Assembly: GCA_022393335.1 (NCBI GenBank)
Contig: JAJEKB010021193.1
Span: forward strand, 1,790,636 to 1,854,635
Origin: Macrotrachela quadricornifera
Lineage: Eukaryota; Rotifera; Eurotatoria; Philodinida; Philodinidae
Reading direction: 5' to 3'
DNA length: 64,000 nucleotides
A model generated the notes under the pieces. That model searched no databases. It was not told the DNA's origin and saw only the letters and a program-made list of their open reading frames with translations. Positions 36,201 to 48,166 of the stretch are shown piece after piece. A program made the translations under genes and the position numbers. Each line of letters begins with the position of its first letter. Position 1 is the stretch's first letter.

Positions 36201-39200
36201 TACCTGTCGATTTCGATACGAATTCTTCATGAGCGCGTTTTTTGTTTTGTCGATCTTCAAGTGTCCCACCTGATCGCTGGCGTAATCCACCTTTAACAAC
36301 TGCAGCACTATTACCTAACTTTTTCGCTGATCCATCAAGTTCAACATGGTTTACAATACGTACAGGTTGCTCGAAATCAATACGAATTGAACATTGTTGT
36401 CGGAAATCGTTTACAACATTTTGATTTAATTGAAATATTGCATTTTGTATATTTCTATTCCAAACCTTTTCTAAATCGAGATTACGTTCTAATGCTTGAA
36501 CTTGTTTTGTTGTAAAATAATCCGCAATTTTAATTAATTCATCAAGAAAATTTTGAGGAATTGACTTAAGTGATAATAACGCTTTACCAGGGGGGAACAT
36601 TGGTGAAACAAATGAAAGTAAAGATTTAAGTACTTCAGGAGCAATACCACGAAATTCAAGAGCAACGATATATGTTTCACCATTTGGTGCACGTGATGAT
36701 GCTGGTTTAAAAACACTTAATTCTTTAAAATGAAGAGCCAGAATGTAAAGAAGACAAATTGTTTCACATTCGAATAAATTGAACATTTTCAAAACAAGTG
36801 AACCACCTTTTACTAAAGCACCCATAGCACATACAGCTTCTGTATAATGAAGTTCTGCTACAATTGATTCTTGTTCATTTGGATCACCAGATGTGTCGAC
36901 AGAACCATCACCTGTTACAAGATGTACACCAGATGATTTTGGATCAGCCTAATAGAGATCATAAGATTGTTAATTAAAATATTGTTAACAGTTATTAAAT
37001 TTTTTTAACTAGAAAAAAACGATAATTTGACTCAAATACACTTTTACGCGCATTTCTATGATCATTTCCATCTACAGCTGTTTTATCTAAATATCAGAGT
37101 TGAATTACACAAATTTTCTTTGACAGATCGTAGTATACTTTTAAAACAATATATAGGTGTATATCTAATTATCAATCGTCCATGAACACGCGATCCAATA
37201 AGAATAACATCGTAATAAGTATTAAAGAAACTGAAGACTCTTGTTCAATGTTAGACCACCAGACTGTTTCGTGAGAAAAATTTTTTGTCCTCGAACTTCA
37301 TTAAAATAAAGATGTAATTGTGATCCATGCAAAAAAAGACATCTGCTTTCGCTCATTAGAATCCTTATGTGAATGAGATAATACAAGAATGAAGAGATTT
37401 AATAGATTACCTTCAAATTTTTTCTTTCAGACTAGAGCTAGTTCATATCTCTTCGTTTTTTTGAATAGTTTTGCTCGATTCTTCTATCATGATATGAAAA
37501 TGATGTAACTACTATATTTAATATATTTTCAGGTTCATAAGCTAGTGGGCCGATCCCATGGCATAAAACGAATCCAGAGAAAAATATAGCTTCCTTCTTT
37601 GGAACCATAAATCTTACAAAGGAACCATCTGAAGTGTAATATCCAGTTTTGATTCGTACATATCTTGTTTGGTATGGCATACTGAGTTAGTAAAAACCCT
37701 AAAAGGATTTCTGCCCATGGCTCTGCCCTCAAAAGGGATGACCGTTTTATTGAATTTCTGACCCATTCCTATGTATTTAACCCTCTCAGGACTATGGCTC
37801 AACCAAAGTCTGAAATATCATTGACATTTTATGTTTAAAATTGGCAATGTGTATTGTGAATATTTTCATCAAAACTTCTTAAAAAATCTTCAAAGCCATT
37901 TTGGGTCCATCACCGTACTCCTCCACAGAGATGACAAACAAGCAATTTGATCATCGCCAAAGAGAGCACGGGTGTGGGTCAAAATCAATCTTTGGAATGC
38001 TATCAGCAGTCACTCCTAACGTACTTCAACAAGCAAAAATCGAAATGCTTCAAATTCAGCAAATGGATATTATCTACCCGCCTTCTAGAGGTAGTGTTTC
38101 AAAAATCCATCAGATATACTACCTAAATGACCTCATTAGATTTATAACTCTCATATAGGTGCATTCATCGAAGTCTCTACTATGTCAAAGAGGAAACTGC
38201 AACCTGATATAGTTTTGCGTGGGCGAGTTATTAAAACATTATGAAATTTGAAAAAACCGCACTACATTTTGTACGGTGGGCCTGAGAGGATTAACGTATA
38301 GATTAAACTATGGAATTTTGACCTGAAATTTTGACCATACATAGCTCCTATGATTCTTAGAATATCTGGTAAGTTTCAGCCAAAAAGTATGTTTCGTTCT
38401 CAAGATATTGAATTTTTAACTTAGAGGAATTTTTGTGACTTATCTGCAGCAAACGACTATTTTTTGGGAATTCAATATCTCGAGAAAGAAATATACTTTT
38501 TGGCTAAAACTTTTCAGATATTCTAAGAATCATTGGAACTACATATGGGCAAAATTTCAGATCAAAATTCTATAGTTTAAGTTTTTCGTTAAATACATAG
38601 GAACGCATCAAAAGTTCAATAAACGGCCATAACTTTTCAAGGAAGAGCCATGGGCAGAAATGCTATTAGGTTTTTTTACTATAATGCGCCCTGTCAAACG
38701 ACATATGTATGAATCAAAACTGGATGTAGCACCTCGGATGGTTCACTCGTTAGTAAAAAAATTGACCGACAAAGTCGGACTAGCAAACTTTAAATATTAA
38801 ATTCTAGTGGATTTCAAATGGCATTGATTAAATTTATTCCAGAGCCAACTAGAGTCTTTGAGTGATTTTTTCTCTCTTACTTCAAAACATATTCTGCCGT
38901 TGCTAACTTCCTAAAATAGCTAGCTAGGGATATTTAAATATAGAAGTACTGTTATATTATCACAATTATGAAAAGAGATACAAATTCCTAAAAAGAATTA
39001 GACATGCATTCTAACGACCTTCATTTCATTAAAGGGACACTACTGTTAATCTTATGGGAGAAATCACTATAAGAACGATCGTATTTCATTGCTTCCAGAA
39101 TATTATATTAACACATTCATCACGATGGGGTCCACCGGTGGATCCCACTTTGCATTTCATATTTTAATCTTTAAATACGTTTTATTAAGAAAGCAACATA

Positions 39201-42200
39201 TACCATAAGATTCAGCGTGAAAAGCTCTACAATACCCATAGTAAAGCTTATTTTAATGGTGTAATTTTTCTTTTCAAAGGAGCAGTCATCCTATTCCCAA
39301 AAGTTACACATTCCTGCAATCGCTTGCACTTCCAAGCCCGATATCACTCGATGCAGGAATTTGTTTCAATCCATTTCTATCAAAATCATGCAATTTCTGC
39401 ATTTCCTGCACATTCCTGCATTTCCTGCGATTGCATATTTAGATTGATTAACTTAAAGATCATCCTAGAGATTTACCGAATTGCACTCGGAATTCCTGCA
39501 CATTCCTGCAGTTGCACATTTACGTTTACTAACTGAAGAGGGAACATTCCCAAGTGTCCCCTCGCTTTTGAGTTCGGACTCTATGCATAAGATAGACCCC
39601 AGTGAGGTATGAAAAACCCCAAAAGGATAAGTGCTGTTAGGTCTTCTGACCAGAGTTATAGGCATTTTACGGAAATTTTAGCCTCTGGCATGGTATATAC
39701 CAACAAATCGAATGACGGTATTTTGAGCTGAGATTTTGCCCACATATAGATCTATTTGTGAGTAGAATACCCTGAAAATTTCAGCTCAAAAGAATGTTTC
39801 CTTCCTGTGATATTAAAGTCTCAAAAAACAGTAAATTCTAACATCTTTCGTGGGATATGATTGATTTTTGGGACTTTAATATCACAGGAAGGAAACATTC
39901 TTTTGAGCTAAAATTTTCAGGATATTCTACTCACAAATAGATCTATCTGTGGGCAAAATCTCAGCTCAAAATACCGTCATTCGATTTGTTGGTATATACC
40001 ATGCCAGAGGCTAAAATTTCCGTAAAATGCCTATAACTCTGGTCAAAAGACCTAACAGCACTTATCCTTTTGGGGTTTTTCATACCTCACTGGGGTCTAC
40101 CTTATGCATAGAGTTCGAACTCAAAAGCGAGGGGACACTTGGGAATGTTCCCTCGTGAGCGATAAGCCTAGGGAACTATTGAATTGCACACGGAATTCCT
40201 GCAATTCCTGCATTTCCTGCACATTCCTGCAGTTGCACATTTACGTTTACTAACTGAACGATAAGCCTAGGGAACTATTGAGTTGCACTCAGAATTCCTG
40301 CAATTCCTGCATATGTTACACATTCCTGCCTTTCCTGCAATTGCATATTTAGATTGATTAACTTAAAGATCAGCCTAGGGATCTATTGAATTGCACACGG
40401 AATTCCTGCAATTCCTGCGAATTGCAGGAATGTGCAGGAATTGCAGGAGTTGCAGGAGTTGCAGGAATTCCGTGTGCAATTCGTTAGATCTCCAGGCTCA
40501 TCCTTCAGTTAGTCAATATCAATGTGCAACTGCAGGAAATGCAGGAATGTGCAGAAAATGCAGGAATTCCGTCTGGAATTCAGTAGATTCCTACACTGAT
40601 CGTTTAGTTAATATATATATATATAGATTTGTAATTGCAGGAAGTGCGAGCAGTCATCCTATTCCCAAAAGTTACACATTCCTGCAATTGCTTGCACTTC
40701 CAAACTCGATATCACTCGATGCAGGAATTGCATTCAATCTATCTCTATCAACATCATGCAATTCCTGCATTTCCTGCATTTCCTGCATTTCCTGCAATTA
40801 AACATCTAGATTGATTAACTTATAGATCAGCCTAGGGGTATGAGGGTGAGAGTGAGGGTGAGGGTGAGAATCTCCAGGCACATCTTTCAGTTGGTCAACA
40901 TAAAGGTGCAATTGCAGGAAATGCAGGAATGTGCAAGAATTGCAGGAAATGCAGGAATGTGCAAGAATTGCAGGAAATGCAGGAATGTGCAAGAATTGCA
41001 GGAATTGCAGGAAATGCAGGAAATGCAGGAAATGCAGGAATGTGCAAGAATTGCAGGAATTGCAGGAATTCCGTGTGCAATTCGATCGATCTCGAGGCTC
41101 ATCCTTCACTTACTCCATATAGATGTGCAATTGCNNNNNNNNNNGCAGGAATTCCGTGTGCAACTCGATAGATCTCTAGCCTCATCCTTCACTTACTCCA
41201 TATAGATGTGCAAATGCAGGAATGTGCAGGAATTGCAGGTATTGCAGGAATTCCGTGTGCAATTCAGTAGATACGTCAATTGATGCTTTAGTTAATATAT
41301 ATATACAGATATGTAATTGCAGCAAGTGCAGGAATGTGGTACTTTGGGGAATAGGAAGCATCCTCGGAAGTGCAGGAATGTGGTACTTTTGGGAATAGGA
41401 AGCATCCTCTTTCAAAGAAACTAAAACTGTGTGTAACTAGTTCTCAAAGTTGCGACACGGTCATTTTTTCTGCACGAATGTGAAATTTCATTTTTCTTGT
41501 TGCATCTTTTTATCACCTAATATTATTTCGTAAGAAAAAACAAAATATAGCACAAGATGCAGTGTGAAACGCTCTACAATCTACATCGTAAAGTTTATTG
41601 TTTGTTTTCGAAAAAAGTAAAATTCTGTGCAATCAATTTTCGCAACCTCAAAAATTGGTCACACACAATTTTAGTTTATTTTGAAAACAAAAAGTACACA
41701 ATTGAAATAAGTTTTATTATGTAGATTGTAGAGCTTTTCATGCTGCATCTTGTGATGTGTCTTGTTTTCTAATAAAACGTATTTAAAGATGTTAGTTTCT
41801 ATGGAATTTGAATCGTGGTGAATGCGTTACCGATTTAGACCTCTATGAACTTTATATTTAACTAATGAACTTACTCGAATCTTTGTCCATAAACCTTCAA
41901 TATTCTTTGTATCTAAAATATTTCCACTGTTGTCTACACCAAAGTACCAATTGTTTAAGGTTTCGATTATAAATCGATCATCATCGACCATTGCTTCTTG
42001 ATCATTGCCTTCATAATAAGGATTAAGTGAAAGACCTGTCCATTCCCATCGTCGTCGATTTCTGTATCGCATATTTTGATAGAAGTTAGTTGCACATATA
42101 AAAGCACCGGGTGCTTCGCATACATGCATTGTTCTAAATGGTTGATCCTCAGGCAAATCTGTAATAAAACAATATTATTTTTTTGTTAGTAAATAAGAGA

Positions 42201-42926
42201 GTTATTAATTCTTCCTTTCGATATTATATATGAAGATTCATCTACATAAACTGTTATTTCTCCGAAATATTTAGAATGCAATAGACGATGAATGATGAAA
42301 ATGAGAAAGGGATAGTTTTTTCAAATAACCATACGTTTCTGAAATTTACTTTTATTTTTGTTTAAAATATTAATAGGAGGATAAGGTTAGACATGCAAGC
42401 AAAGGTTATTACTAATTTCTAAATGTTACTTACCTTTTGGAATAAGATCTGGATATTTAGAAAATATTTCAGCCATTTTAATCCATGCATTTGTACACAT
42501 TTCAATACGATTCCGATCTCGTAAGGGCCAAACAACACGTCCCGTCATATTTGTTTTTTGTGTATGTTGTTTCCATACTTTAATGTCTTTTTCATTTAAT
42601 CGATTTCGTGTATCATTAAGTTTCTGTTTTAATACAAGTAATTCATTAATTTCCCATCGATCAGTTGTGAAAAGATTTTCAGATAATAATAATGATACAT
42701 CTTTTAATGAAGTTCTTATTGAAAACCTTTTTATCTTATCAAAAAGTTCATCTCGCCCTTGATTAACTAAACGATCTTCATCTTCTGTGAGAGATGGAGT
42801 ATTATTACGATTATGAAATTGACCACGTGGAAACGAATTATTATTATTATTATTTCTTGAATATCGAGATCGATCATGATCTCGCCAATTATTTCGCTGA
42901 GAGCCGCTTGAATTATAATTTGACAT
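33226..42926 (-). CDS. CMTR2: Cap 2'-O-methyltransferase, CMTR2-type catalytic domain fused to CMTR1-type modules
   Basis: Five exons by splice consensus and homology: 42926-42434, 42158-41875, 36948-35479, 35366-34674, 33429-33226; 1047 residues. The Asn/Arg-rich N-terminus precedes a CMTR2-type RrmJ/FtsJ domain with candidate catalytic Lys150 (NAWIK), SAM motif CEAPGAF (178-184), Asp273 (VTGDGS) and Lys313 (LVLKMF), all present. In the same third exon an acidic linker leads to a G-patch (about 579-620; GGGLGIHGQGR). It continues into a CMTR1-like second methyltransferase region (GFAEYLVW; GGHYICK; GLIYLLYRSF) that lacks the SAM motif. The last exon is a WW domain (DWTKQW..FYYFNKTTGQSSWEPP). 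CMTR1's guanylyltransferase-like domain is missing. Expected role: nuclear or cytoplasmic mRNA cap ribose methylation. Introns 2 and 4 are expanded by transposons. Confidence 0.8.
33456..34634 (+). mobile_element. Degenerate piggyBac transposon within intron 4 of the cap methyltransferase gene
   Basis: Flanked by TTAA (33452-33455 and 34635-34638). Ends TCCTAGTAGTTCAAAG and its partner read from the right (TCCTAGTAGTCCCAAG) are inverted copies. The interior encodes the C-terminal part of a piggyBac-type transposase in broken frames: FDNFFTSVQLAKEL (33724 on) with the second catalytic Asp, PKQNKAILSSKHHD, TKGVADTLDEM with the third, then AGINAMIIWKEKNPNWN. A Cys/His-rich tail (CHFSKN..CYKCSEFACNNH) is shifted by one base near 34375. 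The N-terminal half is missing. Confidence 0.85.
37607..38750. mobile_element. Foldback element C in intron 2, interrupted by a MITE
   Basis: Left arm 37607-37780 continues at 38295-38430 after the insertion at 37781-38290. The right arm is about 38470-38750. Matching words include TTTCTGCCCATGGCTCT, CCTATGTATTTAAC and AGATATTCTAAGAAT with their complements. The right arm keeps the uninterrupted sequence. It lies within the cap methyltransferase intron. Confidence 0.8.
37781..38290. mobile_element. PiggyBac-type MITE inserted in foldback C
   Basis: TTAA (37777-37780), then CCCTCTCAGG; at the other end CCTGAGAGGA, then TTAA (38291-38294). 510 bp, no transposase. Removing it restores the foldback arm, which matches the opposite arm. 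Confidence 0.8.
39540..40153. mobile_element. Foldback element, family A copy 2
   Basis: Same internal order as 9421-9898 but with longer arms, reaching GGGAACATTCCCAAGTGTCC on the left and its complement on the right. Nested within the GCAGGAAT array. Confidence 0.8.
41135..41144. other. Run of 10 N
   Basis: Assembly gap inside the GCAGGAAT array; the local repeat count is unreliable. Confidence 0.99.
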
Positions 42927-43136
42927 TCTCTCAATAATTATTTAAAAATCTAAAGAAACAAAAAAATAAGTTAAACTGATTTTTCAAAATGAAAAAAGCT
43001 ATCGAAAATCTGTGATATGTTTGCTTTTTCAAGAACAAAAAGGTCAGCCGGTTGTTATTTGCCTATTATGAAATATTCTTCCTTCAACCGGTTTCATGTG
43101 ATTGACTAAGCTTTAAAATTTAACATACCATATCTA

Positions 43137-43320
43137 TTTTAAAATTTTTCATTAAAAATCTAATTAAAATATCGATTAAAATGGCATGATTTTAATTGAA
43201 TTTTTAGTCTTAAAGGCGGATGTGTAAGGTATGCGTAATTCAAAATTTCCATAAAATTGTTTTCTCGATATTTACAAATGATTGAATATAGCGTATTTTC
43301 TTGAGGTCTGGACCATTTCC
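43137..43320. repeat. Dispersed repeat, inverted copy at about 50510-50740
   Basis: ATTCAAAATTTCCATAAAAT and following bases match, in reverse complement, the segment containing ATTTTATGGAAATTTTGAAT at about 50560-50580. Confidence 0.6.
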
Positions 43321-43528
43321 CTCCTGTAAAGAGAAATTGTTCCACTTTAAGAAGAAATGCTTAAACCACAAAAAGTCAAGCAGAATTCCTTTAACTAAGT
43401 AAACCTTAAAACAGTTTCTACGCAGAAATGGTCGATCCATATCCCTACTTACAAGGGACAATGGAAAGAAAGTAAAGAGAAATCGATAATTTTTCTTTAA
43501 CTTTTTTTCATTTTAAGGGGACTTTTAA

Positions 43529-44106
43529 CCCTTTGAGTCCCGGTGACGTATATATACGTCCTAGTATTTGTTCACGGTTCATGTATATCTCACATATTGG
43601 CTAATGCCTGAAGTATTGTTCCTTCTTAACTTATTATCATTTTGGCATATTCTAGGATGGGAATATTCCTTGTCTTTATCACCTTCTATAGTACTACGAC
43701 TTGTAAGGTCCTATAGGTCATAGGTTATCTCATCTCTCAAGTTCTGCATATCTTTTTTCTCTTTCTTTGTGTCATATAGATCCCTTTCCTTTCTCCTACC
43801 TTCGTACATGATGTCATGTTTTTCTTTGCTTATTCCACAAACATTGCAATCAAAACACTCTCTAAGGAAATAGGCGATGTGTACATCTCATAATGTCCAA
43901 AGTGATATACAGTATATGTATGTTGATTACAATGTACCTCTCTGTATTGTTGGTTGCTTTAAAGACTATCATACAGAAATGGACTACTAATGCTTATTTG
44001 ACGCAGAAATGCGATTTCTCTCAAAAAAAAAAATAAATAAAAGGACCAAATTTAAACATTACTTATAAAAATTTAGATTTCCGCAAAAAAGCCGGGACTC
44101 AAAGGG
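43529..44106. mobile_element. PiggyBac-type MITE in the satellite
   Basis: TTAA (43525-43528 and 44107-44110) flanks perfect inverted ends CCCTTTGAGTCCCGG. 578 bp, no transposase. A subterminal palindrome GACGTATATATACGTC lies just inside the left end. The sibling satellite unit at about 47340 has the empty site with a single TTAA. Confidence 0.9.
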
Positions 44107-44212
44107 TTAAGTAGAAATCGATTTTTTCAAGCAGATATGGTCATTTTTTAAAGAAAAATGGTCGATCCATATCCCTACCACGGCTGCCAAATCTCCTGAT
44201 TTTGCCAGGAGA

Positions 44213-44587
44213 AGGAGAAGAAGAAGAAGAATACCCCGCCTTTCGGCTACCTTTCAGTATAGGGTGATGTCCAAGGACATTTTCATTGGCCCGATATTTT
44301 TCCTACAACTATTGCTAGCTGCAGCTCTGGACAGAAGGCCGGCCTGACGCAGAGTTCTTCTCGCTCAATTACTTGAGCTCCCCATACACACTGACTAACC
44401 ACATACCAGCTACAAGAGCTTTATGGTACGTCAACAATGTAATCAGCGTGCTAACGGATAGGTGATCCGAGACAAACAGCCGCTAGTGACTTGTCCAGAG
44501 TCATTCCATGACTGGTAGCACTGAGATTCGAACACAGTACCTTGTGGGTACGTGTCGAACAACATAACCACTCAGCCATGACGGCTC
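44213..44587 (-). mobile_element. tRNA-derived SINE
   Basis: Minus-strand head with an RNA polymerase III box A (TGGCTGAGTGG, complement of 44568-44578) and box B (GTTCGAATCTC, complement of 44523-44533), spaced as in a Ser/Leu-type tRNA. A ~300-base unrelated body ends in a TTC-repeat tail. Flanked by an 11-bp duplication TTGCCAGGAGA (44202-44212 and 44588-44598). The head is not a functional tRNA gene. Confidence 0.8.
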
Positions 44588-45054
44588 TTGCCAGGAGATC
44601 CCTAGTTTTTATCTGATTCTCCTGGTGAAAAAATCTCCTGGATCCAGGAACTGGTTTTTATGATTTCCTCCGGGTTTCTCCTGCTTTTTCAAAAAATGCT
44701 GTCACTTAATTATCGTAATATTTTGAATCAATAAGACAAATAAAAAGAGAACTATCACGCTATTTCATAGATACAACAAAGAATGAGAGACACGTCATTT
44801 CTGCTTGTTTTGTCTGATAGCAGGCGTTTATTTGTGGGCTTATCTTCTTGATGGTGAAAATGTACCTCATTTACAAAAACTAGTTTAGTTCGCTTTTTCT
44901 ATATCAACCTTGAACGCTTTTTGTGAATTGATCTTCAGTCACATGAAAGTTTTGTGAGCTGGTAATAGAAACGATGTGAAATACAACCTTGCTGGCACAT
45001 AATTAGGAAGTAAAATGAGTATTCATCTCAATCGTACAGAGGAATGGTAACAAT

Positions 45055-45255
45055 TCGGTAAAAATAAAAAACGCCGAAAGAAAAAATATTGAAAGTGTTA
45101 CTAATACAACTTCAGCACACCCTTTCGTCAACACTGACTGAGTAATTTGAAGCAGCATCCATATGATTCGCTTATATAAGATTAGTTAGCGCTGAAGCAA
45201 CATTAATAGCACTTCAGATATTTTTTACTTTCAGCGTTTTTTATTTCTACCAAAT
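45055..45255. repeat. Small palindrome inside the hAT-type element
   Basis: GGTAAAAATAAAAAACGCCG near 45057 is mirrored by AGCGTTTTTTATTTCTACC near 45233. About 200 bp, probably another small foldback insertion. Confidence 0.6.
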
Positions 45256-48166
45256 TTATACATATCGTACAGAGTTCTATAATTATCTTTTGAATAACTT
45301 AGATCTATTGAAACAAATTCGCAGTGTATGACGCTGATAGGGATAAGAAAAGCATTTGTAACTTATGTCTAAACACGGGCATTTAAGAAAACATGTCGAC
45401 GATTATCTTCATTGACTTTCAACTCTCGCAAGAATTGTTTTCCATCTGCTTTACTGAAAAATAAAATAATGTCCCAGCAGCAGTAGTCACAAAAACGATG
45501 TTACATTATGAGTATTTTTACTGTGTTGAAAAGATTTTGTTTTGCAAGAGTATTTTTCTATACCTGTCGTTTTCTCGCTCCATTTCCGATGGAAATGGGA
45601 ACTCCATTAAATATTGGTGTTCCCGCATTTTTTCTCGTGTTTTCATATATATTCAGATATATTTATGTAAGAGCTTTTTATTTTTACGTAACTAACCTAG
45701 TGTAGCTCCAATCATAATTATATTTTTAATTGGAAGTCGTATCACAGTTATCCTAAAATCTAAAAATAAAACAGGAATATAAATTGTTGAAGTCTTATCG
45801 TTAGGGGTATAAATCGACGAGCTGAGCCACTGCTATCGGTGGGACAAAAAAATTAACAGCTTTGAAGATTTTTCGATACCTAAGATCACTTTTCGACGAT
45901 GTTTCTGTCTAATTTTTTATCAGTGCATCCTGTACCATTGTGTTCTCATTTTCCATCCGGTAAGTTTTCGGAAATAAGAAAACCTTAAAAAAGTCGTCCA
46001 ACAAATTCACTCGCCCTTGCCAACAGACAAAAAAAGTTGAGTATTTTCAGCCGCTGCCGAAAGGAAATAAATAAAATCAGACTTACATACCGCCGATCTA
46101 TGGATTGGTTTACACTGCTGCTTGCGGAAGTGCGAATCATTTTTTCAGAGAACGAGACTGTACGATCAAGAACAACGTTTTTTTCCGGAAACGAGACTGT
46201 AAGAGTAAGAGCAAAATTTTTTCCGAGAATGAGAATATACGGACGAGAACAACAATTTTTTTTTTGAGGAACAGAAACAGTAATCGAGAAAAGTTGTTCT
46301 CATAACACTAATGATTAGGTATGTAAGCTTAGTCGCTAAAAGTGATGGAAATCTTTGGCAATTACTAGCTGATATGATTCAGTTTTTCATGCAGTACTTC
46401 GTTACTCTTTACGAAAGAATACTACTTTAAGTCATGGCTGATCCGAGATTCAACATTTAGCCATACAAAACTCAAGACTTTCTCAAAAACAGTTTCTAAT
46501 TCTGTTTCAATAAAAAATGTTACTATTTGCCACCGAGAACGGCAAGAAATTTTGACGTCCGTACAAGAATTTTTATGTACTGCACAAATCTATCAATCTG
46601 ATGCAATGGAAAACAATTGTTTAAGCTAACCATAGTCTATGAAATCTATGAACTTAAAGTAGGCTTTAGCCGACTCAAGCCTTGTCATTCCATCGACAAT
46701 TAATAGAGCCTATCTAAGCCTTCATTTATCCAATCTACAAGTCTACCCAAGCCTTTAGCTGTCCAATCTAGAATAGGCTCAAGCCTACTCAGACCTCATG
46801 ACCCCGTCGTCTATGATCATAAGGGGTGGCACTTTTTCTTTACTTTACTTTTTCAAAGAAAAATAAAGTTAAAATGCCACCCTTCATGGTCATGTTGCAA
46901 AAGTGCCACGAACGGTAAAGTTGATAAATTATTGTTCATATATGCTCATTTTGTTTAGTTTTATATCGGTGTCTAATTAAAATTCATTTTCTATTTTGTT
47001 GGTATATTTTAATGAACCGCTGTGAAATGAGTAGTAAAATAAACTCCACGTAATTATCCTTTTCTTTCTTATATATATCATTTCGGAAATTTTGCCATCA
47101 CTAACTTAGTAGAAGAACATAATAAGTGATTATATAAACGAAAATTTCAGTTTTCTTTGAGAGAACACTACTGAGCTATTTTCAAATTTCAATAACCATC
47201 TCCTGATTTTTCAGTAAAAATCTCCTGGTTTTTGAAATTTGGATTTGGCAGCCCTGATCCCTACCTACTTATACGCAGAAATGGAAAGAATGTGAAGAGA
47301 AGTCGATAATTTTTCTTTAATTTTTTTTTCATCTTAAGGGGACTTTTAAGTAGAAATGGATTTTTTCCACCAGAAATCATCATTTTTCAAAACAGAAATG
47401 GTCGATCCATATCCCTACTTACAAGGAGAAATGGAAAGAATGTAAAGAGAACTGCATAATTTTTCTTTAATTTTTTTTTTCATCTTAAGGGGACTTTGAA
47501 GTAGAAATCGATTTTTTCAAGCAGAAATAATCGCTTTTCAAACGGAAATTGTCGATCGATATCCCTACTTACAAGGAGAAATGGAAAGAATGTAAAGAGA
47601 AATCAATCATTTTTCTTTGATTTTTTTTACATGTTAACGGGAGTTTCAAGTAGAAATGGATTTTTTCCAGCAGATATGGTCATTTTTTAAACAGAAATTG
47701 TCGATGCATATCGCAAGGTGTAAATAGAAATGGAAAGAATGTAAGAGAAATTGTTGAGTTCGTTTTTTGTTTGGTAGCGTAATAGGTGTCGCAGGAAGAA
47801 ATGAAAAAGTGCTATTGGAAACGGTTTTATTGGCAGTTTGTATAGTTCCTGGAGGTCTGCGCTTATAAAGTGGAGTTGAAATAAATTAGAGTAAAATTTA
47901 AAATTTGCTATTGTGTTTCGTTTATGTAGACGGAGTTTCAGTCAGAAATGGAGTTTCGTAGTAAAAGTAGTGATATTTGAAGTAGAAGTTGTCTAGCCGG
48001 ACCGCATTTTTACTTAGAAATGGAAATAAAATTGATTCAGTAGAAGTCGAGAAGGTTTTAGCTTAGATTAGTATTCAGCATAAGTCGGCTTTTGTCGTTG
48101 AAAATGTATTAAATATCAAGTGAAATTTTTTATGGAATTACTCGTGAATAGATTGAAGTGGAAGAT

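Larger units (their letters stand above)
39281..41405. repeat. GCAGGAAT-word array bounded by inverted ends
   Basis: Dense 9-bp words (GCAGGAATT, GCAGGAAAT, GCAGGAATGT) occur first as complements (TTCCTGCA), then in the forward sense, giving an overall inverted organisation. The two ends carry ATCCTATTCCCAAAAGT and its complement, so the array looks like a mobile unit and not only slippage. The same start block recurs at 40648. ORFs here are low-complexity artefacts. A 10-N assembly gap lies at 41135-41144. Confidence 0.75.
39112..41826. mobile_element. PiggyBac-type non-autonomous element swollen by nested repeats
   Basis: The left end follows TTAA with CACATTCATCACGATGGG. The right end is GAATCGTGGTGAATGCG, followed by TTAC, a probable decayed TTAA. 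A short relative with the same ends and interior lies at 53374-53947 (574 bp). This copy is longer because a GCAGGAAT-rich element interrupts it at 39281-41405. Its right end is only ~50 bp from the exon 2 donor of the host gene. Confidence 0.65.
44179..47256. mobile_element. hAT-type non-autonomous element, 8-bp target duplication
   Basis: Perfect 8-bp duplication ATCCCTAC at 44171-44178 and 47257-47264. The right end GATTTGGCAGCCCTG and the left end CACGGCTGCCAAATC are inverted with one change. The interior (3078 bp) has no recognisable transposase frame and carries a SINE and a small palindrome. It inserted in a satellite unit. Confidence 0.85.
43420..47790. repeat. Satellite, period about 150 bp, split by insertions
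   Basis: Units begin GTCGATCCATATCCCTACTT and contain AGAAATGGAAAGAATGTAAA and TTAAGGGGACTTTTAAGTAG. Recognisable unit starts lie near 43428, 44158, 47400, 47551 and 47698. A 578-bp TTAA element and a 3.08-kb hAT-type element separate units that were once adjacent. Intact sibling units show both empty sites. Confidence 0.8.

Noticed and set aside
40840..40880. TGAGGG repeats as interstitial telomere
   Set aside because: Only a few imperfect units (GAGGGTGAGAGTGAGGG), and inside a low-complexity array.
40391..41205. Several Cys-rich ORFs (NCRNCR-type)
   Set aside because: Translation of GCAGGAAT words in all frames; low complexity, and interrupted by an N gap.
44523..44590. Functional tRNA-Ser/Leu gene
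   Set aside because: Box A and B are good, but the acceptor stem and anticodon arm do not fold properly and the unit is a flanked SINE with a body and tail.
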